Source of the DNA: Rhabdornis inornatus
Lineage: Eukaryota; Chordata; Aves; Passeriformes; Rhabdornithidae
NCBI GenBank assembly: GCA_013397075.1
Contig: VWZS01007473.1
Location: 1,185,898 to 1,249,897, forward strand
Direction of reading: 5' to 3'
DNA: 64,000 bases
Shown here: in pieces, positions 50,615-63,172 of the stretch
How positions within the stretch are numbered: position 1 is the first letter of the stretch
Layout of the letters: every line of letters begins with the position of its first letter
The notes under the pieces: model-generated
What the model was told of the DNA's origin: nothing
Seen by the model: the letters and a program-made list of their open reading frames with translations, nothing else
Databases searched by the model: none
Made by a program: the position numbers and the translations under genes

Positions 50615-53600
50615 AGTACATCCTTAGACATGAAACATATCCACAAATACACATACATGCTTAGACATGCAGACACGCAAGACTTCACACACATCTTGGT
50701 GGCATATAGAAACAGTAATTTAGCAATTGTCATCAAAAGAATGTTTATGATATAAATCTTCCTCACACCTCTATCCATACAGCAGCTCCTTTGAACCAGC
50801 AGTGTTTTCTAAGAATAAAAAAAACCCAAGATGCTGCTGTGAACATTTGTACTGACTCTTTAGCAACTTCAGCAGCTGATCCAGGACTATGTGTGGAACC
50901 ATTGCCTACATGTTGTCTGCTTGCTGACAGGCAACTGCGTAAGAAGTAACACCCCTGAAGAGTGCCTCAAGATCAAAAAGAAATCAATGATGTACACAAT
51001 GTTAAAATTCCCCCAATGTACCTGGCAGGACAAGGCACTGAACTGGAGCCTCAGTTCTACACGAGGCATGAAACAGGCAGCAAAGTTTGCAAGTGACTTC
51101 CTTACATTCAATGCAAATCACGTACAGAAGAATTGGTGACTTTTCATATACTCTTAGGGCTTGGTTGTACTAAAATACAAATCTATTTTCCCACATCCAT
51201 AGCAGTTTAAGATTCTAATTTGGTACTTTAAACTACACTCTCCAGTTAATCTGAGAGGCAAAGGCTTTTCTAAAATCCCACAACATTGTTATCTGAGAAT
51301 CAAACAGCAGGATGCTGGAGGAGCTGTTTAAACAACAGCTATCTCCAGCCTTGATGGAGCACCTCATTTTACAATATGTTGAAACACAAGCATCTTGATT
51401 GATTAGTCTTTGACGGGTGCCAAAGAATATAGTCCAGAATTTCATTTTCAGGATGCTGAAGTCAGTCTATCAGGGAAAAACAAAACCAGCAAAACAAATC
51501 ACCACCTTCATCCCACATTCCCTGAACTAGGTATATGTCCATCCAGCTACACATGCCTTGTTTCTGTCCTGTACTCAATTTTGAGTGTTCTCATACTTAC
51601 AGGCAGCCCCTTCTCAGTGAGCTTCTGCTGGCAGCATTGGGGCCTTCAAACAGGAACAGTCCCCAAGTTTCATAAGTTTCTCAGTCACTCACCAACCAGC
51701 TATCAGCCCCTCCCCTGTCCTAGGGAAGAGACAATCTTTCCATGGAATATTTCTGCTTGGCTTTACTTGATAAGCTTCTCAGTCCCCTGCTCTCCCTCAA
51801 AGTCACTATTTGGCCACTAAAATGTTTCATAAAGGGCAACTTTTTCTCAAAGCCAATCTTGATATGCATAAAGAATCCCACATCTTGGTGCCAAGGTGAA
51901 GTACCTACAAATACAGTTCAAACAGGGATGTCACGGATAAACATCATCAAAAAGAAACTTGCCTAGTCTGACCCTACTTGCTTGCTGTTTTCACAAGGGT
52001 CACTTTCTGTTTAACAACAGGGAGAACAAAATGTCCAAAATTCAGTAATAAGATGTACAAAGTGCTATTCTGAGTTCCTGGTTTACATTGATATCAGTAT
52101 TTAACTGGAAATTAACCTCACTTGAAGGTGAGTGAAATATACTTTGTATAGTAGGATATTACCACCAGGAAGTCTGAGAAATAAATGCCATGTAATGAAA
52201 GTGTTTAGGACACACACTGTGGGTTAAAAGAGAGCAAGGGGCTACAGCAAGCTAGTCAGAGTTTGTAGAGCACCTGAAAAAATGTTGGTTTTTAAAGATA
52301 ACCCCAAGGGGAGAACTTTTAGTAAATCTCCTAAATGGTGTGAAAGAAACACAGCTTTAAGATCTGCCAGTTTAAATAAACATTTTTGTTTTGTCTTTAA
52401 CTGGAGCTAATGAAGTGCCCCACTTATTCTGAATTGCTAACGGGTTAGAACAACTAATACCAACATAGCCTTAGGTAAAGAATCCTGAGCTCAGCAACCA
52501 CCTTTTAGTATTCAAGAGCTGCTGCTAAACAAGCACTGAAATCCATTGAAGCTGAAGAAATAGATCCACCTTCAGTTCCACTTTGAATTTGGCCCTATTT
52601 ACTGAAGAAACAGGAGAGAGTGGAAGGTATGAATTTTACAGTCATTTAAGCAGGTGGTGCTGAGATATGTAAGTAATTCTTGACATTCTAACTATGTGAG
52701 TGTACCTATGCATATACATTATACATTTAATATATAGATATATAGTACCAGTATTAGGGAGCCGAACAATTTCCTAAATAATTGATCTTTTTCCATTAGA
52801 TGACCTAGATATTATCCTGAAGAAGCAAAACAAGTAAGCAGAGACCTACAGAAGAAAACTCTGACTACAAAAATCACATACAGTTCACATTTTCCAGATG
52901 TTAGCATGTTATTACAATATGAAGCTGAGCACTGAATAGCACTGAATTGCTTTTGCATTAAAAGTTAGAAGCAGTCTACCTTCTTTATACAAGAAATATT
53001 ACAAAGAAAGAAGAACAGTTCTATTTCTTTCTCACAGAAAAAGTTTCTAGCAGTCATCTTTAGCTGATGAATGATAGATACTGCAGGACTAGCTTTGGTT
53101 TTTTGTTACCCAACATGAGGAGTCCCCCAGTACAGAAGATATTAACATATAATTAGATATCCACTTAACATTTTTCACATGTATACACATTCATATCAAA
53201 GCCTGAGATAAAAAGCTGCTTTTAAAGCTTGCTGTGTAGGAAATCATGTGTGATCACTTGTTCAATCTGAAGGTATGGAGTAAGCAGGGATCCTGAGGCA
53301 GTGTTCCCACTGATCCCTACACAAGCTGCACATTGTTTGTCAGCACAATTAACATTACCAGAACAATCCCAGCAAGTTGGTTGGAGGTTTCCTCAACCCT
53401 CCTGTGTTGTGAAATGTTCTTCCTCGTTGCATTTTGTAATTTGGAGCAAGAGGTGAGGACAACCAGGCTTTGCTCAGAATTGATTTAACCATTTGTTTGC
53501 TTTAACAAACACCATTTCACTAGCTCAATTTAAAAAAAAAAAGTTGTATTTGTTCTACAAAGCCGTATTGTCACCCCAAGGAAACAAAACATAGATAGGA

Positions 53601-54038
53601 TAGTTCATTTCTAACATCAGAACTGTAAAAATCAGTGTAACACCAGCAGAACTGCAATGTGGTGGTGGAAAAATAGCAAACTGACCACGTGCTGTTACCC
53701 AGGTGGGTACAACATATGGGTGAAGTTGAGAAAGCTTCATATTGACTGCTGCAAATAACACCCAAACATTTACTTTTCTGTTATGTAAGAGGAGCACTCC
53801 CCTTCATCCAGCTACCTGTATGAATACAACCACATCCTCCAGAAATTCCTGCTGCCTCCTAAGCATGCTGGCCATAATCTCACAGCAAAACCAGACAGCT
53901 AATTTTTTTTTTTTTTCAAAATTAGTCTCAAAACTATCAGTCTGTTATATATCTTTTCCACATAAGTAAAAGAATAAATGAATACTCGTGTTCAGCTCAA
54001 GTTCAGCAGAACTCCCTGCACCTGGGGCACGTGTTCCT
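50615..54038. other. AT-rich non-coding spacer
   Basis: It contains a 136-codon plus-strand ORF (51410-51820) with no recognisable domain and poly(T) at 53903-53916. On the minus strand a strong acceptor (TTGTCTCTTCCCTAG) and a GTGAGTGA donor would bound a 27-base exon at 51693-51719, which I treat as a pseudo-exon. No gene is supported. Confidence 0.5.
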
Positions 54039-54064
54039 CTTGCACACCCACGAGGGTGTGCAGG
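54039..54064. repeat. GC-rich hairpin with tetraloop
   Basis: TGCACACCC (54041-54049) and GGGTGTGCA (54054-54062) are exact reverse complements around ACGA. One T-G wobble and one further pair (54039 with 54064) extend the stem to 11 pairs. A CACGTG E-box word lies just upstream at about 54028-54033. No known small RNA family is recognised. Confidence 0.8.
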
Positions 54065-56230
54065 CAGGGAGAGAGCCCTGCCAGGGGAGAAGGCACTGAC
54101 AGAATGAAGCACTCATTCTGGGCTGGCTGTGTTTGTGTCTGGGAAGTGGAGACATGCCTAAACACTGTATTTTTTTAGACTTCACCAATAGGCAGCACAT
54201 AAAACGCTAGAAATGCCTTTGATCTTGGCAAAATTAGGAGATAGGACTGTATTTGGGTCAACCACCCCTTCCTTTTGCACCCTTGTAGAAGAAAAAAATT
54301 GCTGAAGGAAGAGCAGCACAACAAAGACAGAATTGCTCCTTTGAATAGAAACAATAGAGGCAAGCATCTCTAAAATAAAGATATTGTGATTAGGTTATAC
54401 ACTCCTTTTTTTTTTAAACCTGCATTAATTTTGATTTATATTTAAATAAAAATGATTAAATTTTATCTTCTAAGATGGAAATGTTGTGATAAATACTGGC
54501 CCATGGCCAAACTAATCTCTAAAGCCTACAGCTTACAGCCCCTGTTGTCTTGTATGGATATTTGAATGGCAATGGGTTTTATCAGTATTTCTAAAGGCAC
54601 TCATTTAATTATGTGGTTGTAAGAATTTTCAAAACCCCAAAGAATTAACACTACCAATACATATTCATATTTCTCAAATTAATTCAACCTGAACATTTGA
54701 AAATATTAATTCAAAAAACACACTCATTTATTTTTATTTCTGTAAACACTCAGAGCTCTTTTCTGGTCTTGTTTATGCACTCATTTTATTTTTGTATAAT
54801 TATGAAAAAATGATAAATGATGTAGTGAGCTCTCACTCTTTATGTTACATAATGCTGGCAATTGATCTATTTACAATGCGGTGCACTACTCAGAAAAAGT
54901 GGACCTGAGACAGCAGGAAGGTTGTAGCTCCCAACAAAGGGCAAGTCCTGCTTGCTGGAGCCACGTGTCTGTGCAGGGGGACTCCCACTCTGGTGTCACT
55001 GGGGTGCTCCCAATGCCTTCCATGCTGCAGTGATTTGAAACGCTGAGCATTGGGAAGGGCCTGGAGGTTTATACATAAATGAAACAGCTTTGTAAATGAA
55101 AAATATTCTCACCAAATAAAAAAAGTTGAAGTGCTTTACTTAAAAAATAAAAAAAAATTAAATGAATCACATCTAACTGAAAACGGGGGGTTTAACTTTT
55201 GCCAAATTGTGTACACTTTATAACTAATTTTGATTTCCCATGTTCTACACACAGCCCTCAGCAATATGCTTGGCTAGCAGGAACCACAGCACCATTCTTC
55301 ACAGGCCCCTCTGCACAGCAGCACACCCTGAGAAAGCTGATATTTTAGAAAAAACAAACTTTTCTGCTTGAGCAATTATCAGTCTGACATCACACTCCAG
55401 GTATGCAATGTTGTGTCATTTGACAACTGCTTGCCCACTTTGACAGAGCAAATTAGGACTCTTTCTTCTCTACAAGCTCATGTACAATTATTATGGCATC
55501 ATTCTAACATATTTACTACACACAGGAGAGAAAATGACATTATCGCTTTTTAGCTGTCACTTAAACTAAACAATTCACAGGTATATATGGTTATTGCTGG
55601 AAAAGGGATTACCATTTCTATTAGCAAGCAGAAAAAGAGCAAGAAGATTAAACATTTTGAGAAACACAAAATCTGCCCTATTCCTTAGGCATCCACTCTA
55701 CTTCAAGGTCAAGAGTGTGTCAGATAAATGAATTTGTTTTAGGCTTACTATAGCCCCCATGCTTTTATCAGTTTAACATAAGTAATAACAAAACTAAATT
55801 CTCTCTACTACTACTAAGGCTGCTTAAAGGACTTGCTTTGCTGCAGAAGCCATGACATAGGGGACTGAAATCTCTAATGAAATGCCGCGTATGTTGATTT
55901 ATGCAGCTTTAGTGGTACCATTAACTGAAAATTGTTCTTTTCATAGGCTTATAGAGAATCTGGTGGCTGTCATTGTTCATGATTCAGTGAGAATACTGGG
56001 TCTAAAATTACTGGTGCATTGGGGTGGATATGTGAAGGATGGAAGCCTGCCCTCATTTTGTGTTAATATTTCATATAACAACAAATATAAACCTTCTATA
56101 TATAATAACATATTAGATTCCATCACTAGCACAGCTGTCATTAAGTAATCTCTTTAAAAGTCTTCCTGTTTAGAAGAAAAAAACAATTTTTTTTAAGTAC
56201 TAGTAAAATATATTTCTGGGGAAAAAAATA
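54065..56230. other. AT-rich non-coding spacer
   Basis: No gene, RNA or interspersed repeat was identified. ORFs are all below 100 codons and unlike known proteins. Confidence 0.6.
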
Positions 56231-56233
56231 CAT

Positions 56234-56272
<39 letters not shown>

Positions 56273-56278
56273 TATATG
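56231..56278. repeat. Compound (CA)n/(TA)n microsatellite
   Basis: A short CA-rich run leads into about eleven uninterrupted TA units, then CACA and a further short TA run. It is likely variable in length. Confidence 0.92.
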
Positions 56279-59200
56279 TAAGAATAACCAGGCAGTAAGC
56301 ATTTAAAATTGTATTTCAGACACTAATGCAAGCAGCTAATCCTATTTACATTCATATTAGCCCTGGGTATCTTTTTCCCTAAGATTTACACATTTGTATG
56401 CTTGCATGAGTTGAAGTGCTTTTTGCATGATATCAGTACTTTTGTAATTTAAATCTATAAAAGGCAATTTCTTTTAAATATACTTCCTAACAGTGGGTGA
56501 AAGAAGCACTAAACTTATTTGAGAGCTGTACACATCAGTAAACATGTGCACTGAACTCCAGGCAATGTGCTGTGAGAGAATTAATCTTATACTGTATTAG
56601 CTGAACAGAAAGATTCTGGGACTCCAAGCAACAAGCATGGAAAATGTCCAAACGTTTTCCTCCTATTACCTAGAAAATGTGTATTTTTTAGGATTATGAT
56701 TTTTAAAATCCAATCCTTTTTTTCAGTGAGTGGTTAATTTGATATTTCCTTACCTTACTCATTTCAAAATTTTCAACAAAGGTAGTTCATCAGTAGCCCT
56801 AATGAATTTTACAGATCTCTAATTTTGAATACCTTCCTCTCATCTATCACCTTAATTCTGAACAACAGCATGGGACTACCATTTTATTTAAAAGTCTATC
56901 ATCTCCTTGCACTTCCTACAAATACATAAATGCCAGAGTCAAGAATATTCTTCTCAGTGAAATTATCAGGAATTAGAGGGATTTTTTTTTTCTAAGAGAG
57001 ATGAAAATCAAGCAATTTGTATGAGAAAGTCTTCAGATACACTTGAGTAAGACACTGCTGAAGTAGCAGGACTTTAAATGGATTGTGTGTAGTAACTGCT
57101 AATTCCTTTTTGACTATTTCTTTCATTTATAATTCAATACAAAACAACAAAATTCAAACATGGAAGAAGAGATCAATTTTGAAAACCCTTTCTAAAATGG
57201 TCAGTAAAATGAATTTTCAGCGTCTGTTGACATGTTCCCAGAGGCTGGTGAATAATACATTTCTGCCTTTTTTTCTCTAGGTTAAGTCCATCTGCTGCCT
57301 TCAGTCTCCTTTTTTTCTCTTACACTCCTTCCTTCTTCTTCCAGAACCCAGGCTCTTCTGCCCAAGCATCAGTGTACTTTACCCACTTTCCTGTATTTAC
57401 ATGGACTTCCTGGCATGCCCTCTCTTTCCTCTGACTTTCAGAGCCTCTCTTACATGCCTCTTTCTGCCTTGCCAGTCTTGCTTGTCAATGCTATTTGGTA
57501 ACAATGCCTTTAGAACTGTTACTGTGATTACTCATGCATAAAAAGATGTTGGGAACATGTTGAAGACAAGTATTCTCAGATTCCTTATGCCCTTTCTAAA
57601 ATAAACAGCCATTTGCAAAAGAAAAGAGGAAGTTGTGAGGATTTATTGCTCCTCTAGCTCTAAATTTTGCCAGCACAACCAGTGCTCAAGACAAGCCAGT
57701 ATATATTTCTCTGACATAATCTGTTGCCACTCACAGATGTGTGTGTGCTTCTATTTCTGTACACTTAAAAAAAAGATCATGCTGCCTAGAAGAGTACAGA
57801 TGATAAAATTTTAATAAACGAGTGAATAGTCTAAAAGTAGATGTGACTTTCACATGATATCTCATTATCTTCAAAAGAAAGGACACACATACCATCAGTA
57901 GTGGCAAGGACATGGCAAGCAGCTGTAAGTCTCAAAAACTGCATTTAATGCCAGCAGCACTGCATGTCCTTTTTTGCCTCACCCCTAAAGGACTCAACAA
58001 CATGATTTTCAAAATTTACATTAAGGAGGGATCTTACAGGTGGAATGGTCTCTCCCATATGACCCATCCAGAGCCGGTTTAATGTGACTTCCCTCCCACC
58101 ACCTTTTAGGAAAGAGCTCTGCAGAGCTGTCCTTTTATTTCAGCCCTGGCATTTCAGACTTGAAAACTGGATGCAAATACTGCTTCAGTGATTCCCCAAT
58201 CACCCAACAGGATCAACCAGAATTGATCTCTGCTCTTTGAAATTAGCAGGTTTTACACAATCTTCCTTCTGTGTCAGACCTTTTCTTTTTTTTTTTATTG
58301 TTCCTCCTTTTTTGGGTGGGGAGGGAGGTGAAGAAGGGGAGTGATGAAGGGCAAACTGGCAAACAATGGGCAGCAATGGAAAGGGCCTGTGTTGCTCGTT
58401 TTAAGCATCTGGGTTTGCTCCAGCCTGTTTCAAGCACTGATATGGATATGGAGTCACTGGCAAACTAACATCCTCAACTTTAGTTAAAAGAACTATAAAT
58501 CTGAAATGAATGTATAAATAATATGCAACTGTCTAGACAGTATAGGTCACTTGCAAAGAGACTGGGTCAGGAAAAGATTGTCCATCAGTCAGACAACCAT
58601 AACTGATTCTGATGCTAAATAATGGTTTAGATATTCAGTATTCTATATATGCGAAAGGCTTCACTGAGCATTGGATCTTCCCAACTAAAGTAGCCTTCTA
58701 CTTATACATATCTTTATGCAGCTGTAAGAAAATGCACTTGCTATTTAAACATTAAAATTAATGCCCAAAGAAAAAGCTATTTAGCGAGGGACTGGAACCA
58801 ACCTATGTAATTGGCTTTTGGTAAAGCAAAAATAACCATCATACCCTACCCCTGATAAACAACCTAATCTAATCGTAGATGGAATCTTAAAAAGGGAAAC
58901 AATTAAAACTTGAAGCTGGCAAAGAAACTTATTTCTACTTACACAGTCAGCTCACAGATACATGCAGGGAAATCTGTGTTGCATAGCCCTACCTTGTTCT
59001 CTGCATTTCAGAGCATTGTCCCTTTCAGGTATCACAAATACAACCATGCTGACTCCATGTGCTTTTGAATTGTAATGCATTTTTTGCCACTATTTTAGCA
59101 AAATAAGTAGGTGGTCTTCAAGGTAACAATGCTGCCATCCTAATGTTTTTCAGGATATAAAAGTAAGTTTTGCAGGATTGGAGATAATAGCAGAGACCTA

Positions 59201-59340
59201 TGCAAAATAGTTCATTGATTGGCAACTTATAAAGCGTGTTTATATATATTTGCTAAAAAAGGGAAAAGAAAATACATGGGTAGTAAATCTGGCACATGCA
59301 GCAGCTGGCATAGCTGAAAAGCAAGTGTTATAGCTGCAAG
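56279..59340. other. AT-rich non-coding spacer
   Basis: No gene or interspersed repeat was identified. A T-rich run interrupted by one C lies at 58281-58295, and a pyrimidine-rich stretch (TTTTTTTCTCT-type) at about 57300-57350. Confidence 0.6.
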
Positions 59341-59457
59341 ACACAACCAAGGGACACAACCAAGGGACACAACCAAGGGACACAACCAAGGGACACAACC
59401 AAGGGACACAACCAAGGGACACAACCAAGGGACACAACCAAGGGACACAACCAAGGG
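59341..59457. repeat. 13-bp minisatellite, nine perfect copies
   Basis: The unit ACACAACCAAGGG is repeated nine times with no mismatch, exactly 117 bases. Because 13 is not a multiple of three, overlapping ORFs on the minus strand read a 13-residue periodic peptide (PLVVSLGCVPWLC type) that cycles through all frames. Perfect identity between units points to a recent expansion and probable copy-number variation between individuals. The ORFs are repeat artefacts. Confidence 0.97.
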
Positions 59458-59833
59458 CTGGGTGTGAGTCCCAATCCCAATCCAAAGACATTCCAGAATC
59501 AGACACTGAGGCAGAGGATGCAGCAGGCCAGTAACTCCTTCCCGAGGTGGTGTGATTTCAGGGAGGCTCCACATGGTTGCATCACTGAATGCCTGTGCAA
59601 CACACAGCCAAGCACATCTCAGAGCCTATTGGGGAGCTCAGGAACAAACTTCATCCACCCAAACGCACCATCAGTAGTGTAATAGCTCATTACACCAGCA
59701 GCATCACAGTGTGCCTTCTAAATACTACTGCTGTTTATTCTGAGTGGAAATACACAGGTTATCCTGATCATTCTGAAATCTACTGGTGTGTAGTGACTAT
59801 ATTTTTCACTGGATGTGCCTTGATTTCCTATCT
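59458..59833. other. Non-coding spacer between minisatellite and gap
   Basis: Unique sequence with short ORFs only. One ORF continues across the N gap and should not be trusted. Confidence 0.6.
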
Positions 59834-59875
59834 AAAAAAAAAAAAAAAAANNNNNNNNNNNNNNNNNNNNAAAAA
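59834..59875. other. Assembly gap (20 N) inside poly(A)
   Basis: Seventeen A residues (59834-59850) precede 20 N bases (59851-59870), and five more A residues follow. The true length of the A-rich tract is unknown. The gap probably reflects homopolymer failure, and the N count may be arbitrary. Confidence 0.97.
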
Positions 59876-61631
59876 GAAATATCTTGCTACTTTTCTATCT
59901 ACAAATGCTATCAAACATTCCTGCAGAGACGCTGCAAATTTGGAGGCTGATCTTTTGTTATGCTGCCCTACCTTAGTTCAGCTTGAATACATCTGCCCAA
60001 ATACAAATTTTAAATGCTGCATGCAAAGAGAAAGAACAAAAATCCTGACAATTAAACACTGAGTTCCATCCTGCCAGTGGTAGTGAGCACTGCCCTGCAG
60101 AGGCATTACATCCAGCAGTGATGACAACAGCCAGCCTCACACACCAGGCTCTTGCAACTCATACCAAGGAGAAGCAACTCAGCACTTCCAAAAATCACAC
60201 TCACAAGGGCAGGTCAGGAAGCCCCTCATGCCCACATTACACTTCGCAGAGAGTGCTGAAACCCAACCTGCAAATCCAAAGCAGATTCCCCATGTTTGAG
60301 GATTCATATGCTGGCACAAAATACAAAGGCAAGGAGATGGCCAAGTTTCTTTCAGGGCTTCACTGCAAAATCTTTGCCCAGTTCTATCAGTAGAGCACCA
60401 TGAGCCCTTTCTCTGTCTTGACTAGACTCCCATACTTTTTTTTTTTACTCTAAATCCAAAGATGCTTAAAAGTCAATATTGCATACAAGCCTTGAAAATG
60501 AAAGACTTGTTTTTAATCAAGGCTAACAAAATGATGAGCACATTGAAGTTATCATTTAAGCCGTCTGGGCTAATCCTGTTCTTAATTAAAAAGACTTTCC
60601 ATTTGAGGAAAAAAAAATCAAGATATACACAGTTAAATTAAAGTGTTACATTTTGGGAAGTTTTTTTTGCAGGTTTTGGAAGGAAGAGATTTTGTGAGAG
60701 ATCCTATTAGCTGATACTATTCTTTGTTTCTCCATTAGCAGCCTACAGGCAGAGATTTCAGGCTTGGATACAAATAGATTATGCCAAAATAGTTGTTTCT
60801 GAATAACTTCACGTGTGGACACTTTTATTCTGGAATAAGAATACAGTTATTCAGAAATACCTAGCCCTACTTTAAATTCAGACCCTGCATTAATCCAAAT
60901 TAGCTTTCAAACACAGCCATCCCTTAGGCTATTAGAAGCTTGATTGTGCCTGGTATTACAAACTTGTGTAAGAGCCCTCTCCAGCCATTCCACCTCTAAT
61001 CAAATTTATTCTGAGTTGCACTGTGGGGAAAGCAAACTGAGGCTTACATTATAAATGATTTTGAGGCTTTGAATCCATGTTTTTCTTGTAGCTTTTTTAT
61101 AATGATCTCTGTCAGCTGTTCAAAGTGCCTCTGTCACTACCATGAGGTATCCCTACTTGGTCTGATTGATTTCATAAACCAGGGTTCAAACATGCACTGC
61201 TGGATCGGAATTAAATGTATTTATTTTGAGTCTGTAAGGCTCTATAAACTCAGAGAATATTTCGGGGGCAGTAGAGAGTCTTCAGTGTTGCAGTGCTAAT
61301 GGAAAGGCTTTTCATTTTGGATGTGTCACTATCATTTCATGTTTTTAAAGTATTGTCCAGTCAGGCACAAACAGTGGAGAATTTTTTGTAAAAGTCAAAG
61401 TAGAAAAAATATGTAGTTAGGCTGCTTTGGAAAACATTGCCTGTCTTCAAGTGTGTTATTTTCTTCCAGATGCCATAGATACTTTATAAACAGAGTTTAG
61501 CAAGCAGCTCCAAGGGCTTGTCTACACTTGAAAATTAATTTGGATCAAGACAGAAATGAGAATTTATAGTACAATATGTCTTTATAAAGTTGTTCTCTTC
61601 ACATTAATCCCTCTGGTGCTTTTTCATAAAC
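59876..61631. other. AT-rich non-coding spacer
   Basis: No gene, RNA or interspersed repeat was identified; T and A homopolymers are present. Short ORFs have no recognisable product. Confidence 0.6.
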
Positions 61632-61686
61632 AGATGATTTTTAAGGTCCTGTCCAACTCAAGCCATTATATGATTCTCTGATATTC
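61632..61686 (+). mobile_element. CR1 LINE 3' tail fragment
   Basis: TTTTTAAGGTCCTGTCCAACT followed by CAAGCCATTATATGATTCTCTGATATTCC matches the extreme 3' end of avian CR1 elements in plus orientation: AAGGTCCCTTCCAAC, then CCATTCTATG, then the terminal 8-bp ATTCTATG repeats, here decayed to ATTATATG and ATTCTCTG. Sequence 5' of about 61632 is not recognisably CR1, so only about 55 bases of a severely truncated or decayed copy remain. Confidence 0.75.
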
Positions 61687-63099
61687 CTTAATGAAAACTA
61701 CCTTGTATTACATAGACAGCACATAAAACAAGGAAGCAGGTAATTTTTACATCTTTTCACTAAACAAAGAAAACTACTGAAACCCAAGTTCCACTTGGGA
61801 AAATAAAAAGAAAAAAGCAAAGTGTCTGTGTTAATCAGTGCAACATTAAAAAAGTTTTAAGTATTCCCACCCTCAAAATACACTGCCCAGCTTCACCAGA
61901 ACAAGGATTCCCGTGGAGTCCTGGCACCAGAGGTGCCCGACTTCAGGAGACAGATCAGGGTTCTGGACTGAGAAAGATGCAGAAAAGTCCTTACAAAATG
62001 GAGTAAGATGTCTCCTCTTCAGGAATTTGCACCATCAAGGTAGGGGAACTTATTTTGCCTGCTTGTGCATTGCCAATTCCTCCCATGCATGCAGGGATGG
62101 CCCCAAGCAGACGTGACCACTGCAGGGGCATCAGTCCTTGTGCTGAAAGGAAACCTAAGGGGATGCTGTTACTTCAAGAAAGCCATTTTTTGGTGACTCC
62201 TGACTACATAACCCAGAGTTTAGTGCACTCTGTGTGTGTCAAGCAGCATTGCAGCCTTTACACAGAATGCAAAACCTTACTGGCATTGATTCACAACTTT
62301 TCATATATTCTTTACTCACAAAATCCCATACTCATATATGTTAGCACAGAACAGCAGCATTGAAATAGGCCTCTAGCATAGAATAACAGCAAATATTGTG
62401 ATATTATGAGCAACCGAAGAACTATGCAGAGTTTGGCTGCAGTTTGCCATCAGCTCAGAGCTGGCTGCTGCTCAGAGCACTCGTGCCACTCTGGAGCCAG
62501 GGACAGGAATGGACAACTGGGAGCAGAGGACACTGGAAGGCTGGGACTGTTCTGACACCAGATGCAGTGGTTGCATCAGCAACTGCTGGCTCCAGCGGCA
62601 GGGGCAGCTTCCCTCTTCATTTGCAGTTTTATTTCTCCATTTCCTCACACGAGGCACTGCTGGTGTGCCACACTCACACAGCCAGAGCCACTTGTGCTGC
62701 TGTTATGTCATCCTAGAGCACTCAAAGAGAGCCAGAGCAGACAGGGATAAAAACTGAATCCCTGGCAATGCTAATGTCCATGCATATTGCTGAAAACAAC
62801 TCTGCTCCTTCAGGAGTTTCAGGGCAGTCACATGTATTTGTATCTGTTCTCTCACTGTTTGAACGAGGGCAGTTATCCCAAGGGAACCAGGAGATGGAGT
62901 TTATGGCATGGCTGTCCTCTACTTGCTGTCTGAATGACACTGAAGCGATGTGATTAGTTAACTGTTATGACTTTAGCACTGAAATTTGACAATCAAGAAG
63001 CTCTTTTTGAATGAAAACATTAATTTAAAACAACACTTAGAGTGAGACCAAGGAAGTTGCCTCTGCCAACATAGTTTGGTAGAGTTTGTAGGGTTTTTT
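61687..63099. other. Non-coding spacer with a GC-rich patch
   Basis: About 62440-62720 is GC-rich, CpG-poor and shows overlapping short ORFs on both strands without recognisable domains. A donor-like AAG|GTAGGG ends at 62039 with only a 17-base segment after the nearest good acceptor. No gene is supported. Confidence 0.55.
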
Positions 63100-63172
63100 C
63101 CCAGATATACCAGATAAGATGTTTGATATATCTGGGGATATTCCAGATATGATGTTTGATATATCTGGGGAT
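63100..63172. repeat. Duplicated hairpin, 33-bp period
   Basis: A 33-base unit (CCAGATAAGATGTTTG onward) at 63110-63142 is repeated from 63143 with few changes. Each copy pairs a CCAGATAT arm with an ATATCTGG arm. The arms are at 63101-63108 with 63128-63135, and at 63143-63150 with 63161-63168. The result is two small neighbouring hairpins. No function is known. Confidence 0.85.

Noticed and set aside
51693..51719. 27-base segment bounded by strong acceptor and donor signals (minus strand)
   Set aside because: Very short, no partner exons, and such site pairs are expected by chance in 64 kb.
59227..59574. Periodic ORFs with a valine/cysteine/tryptophan-rich repeat
   Set aside because: Produced by translating nine perfect 13-base units through all three frames. 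This is a repeat artefact.
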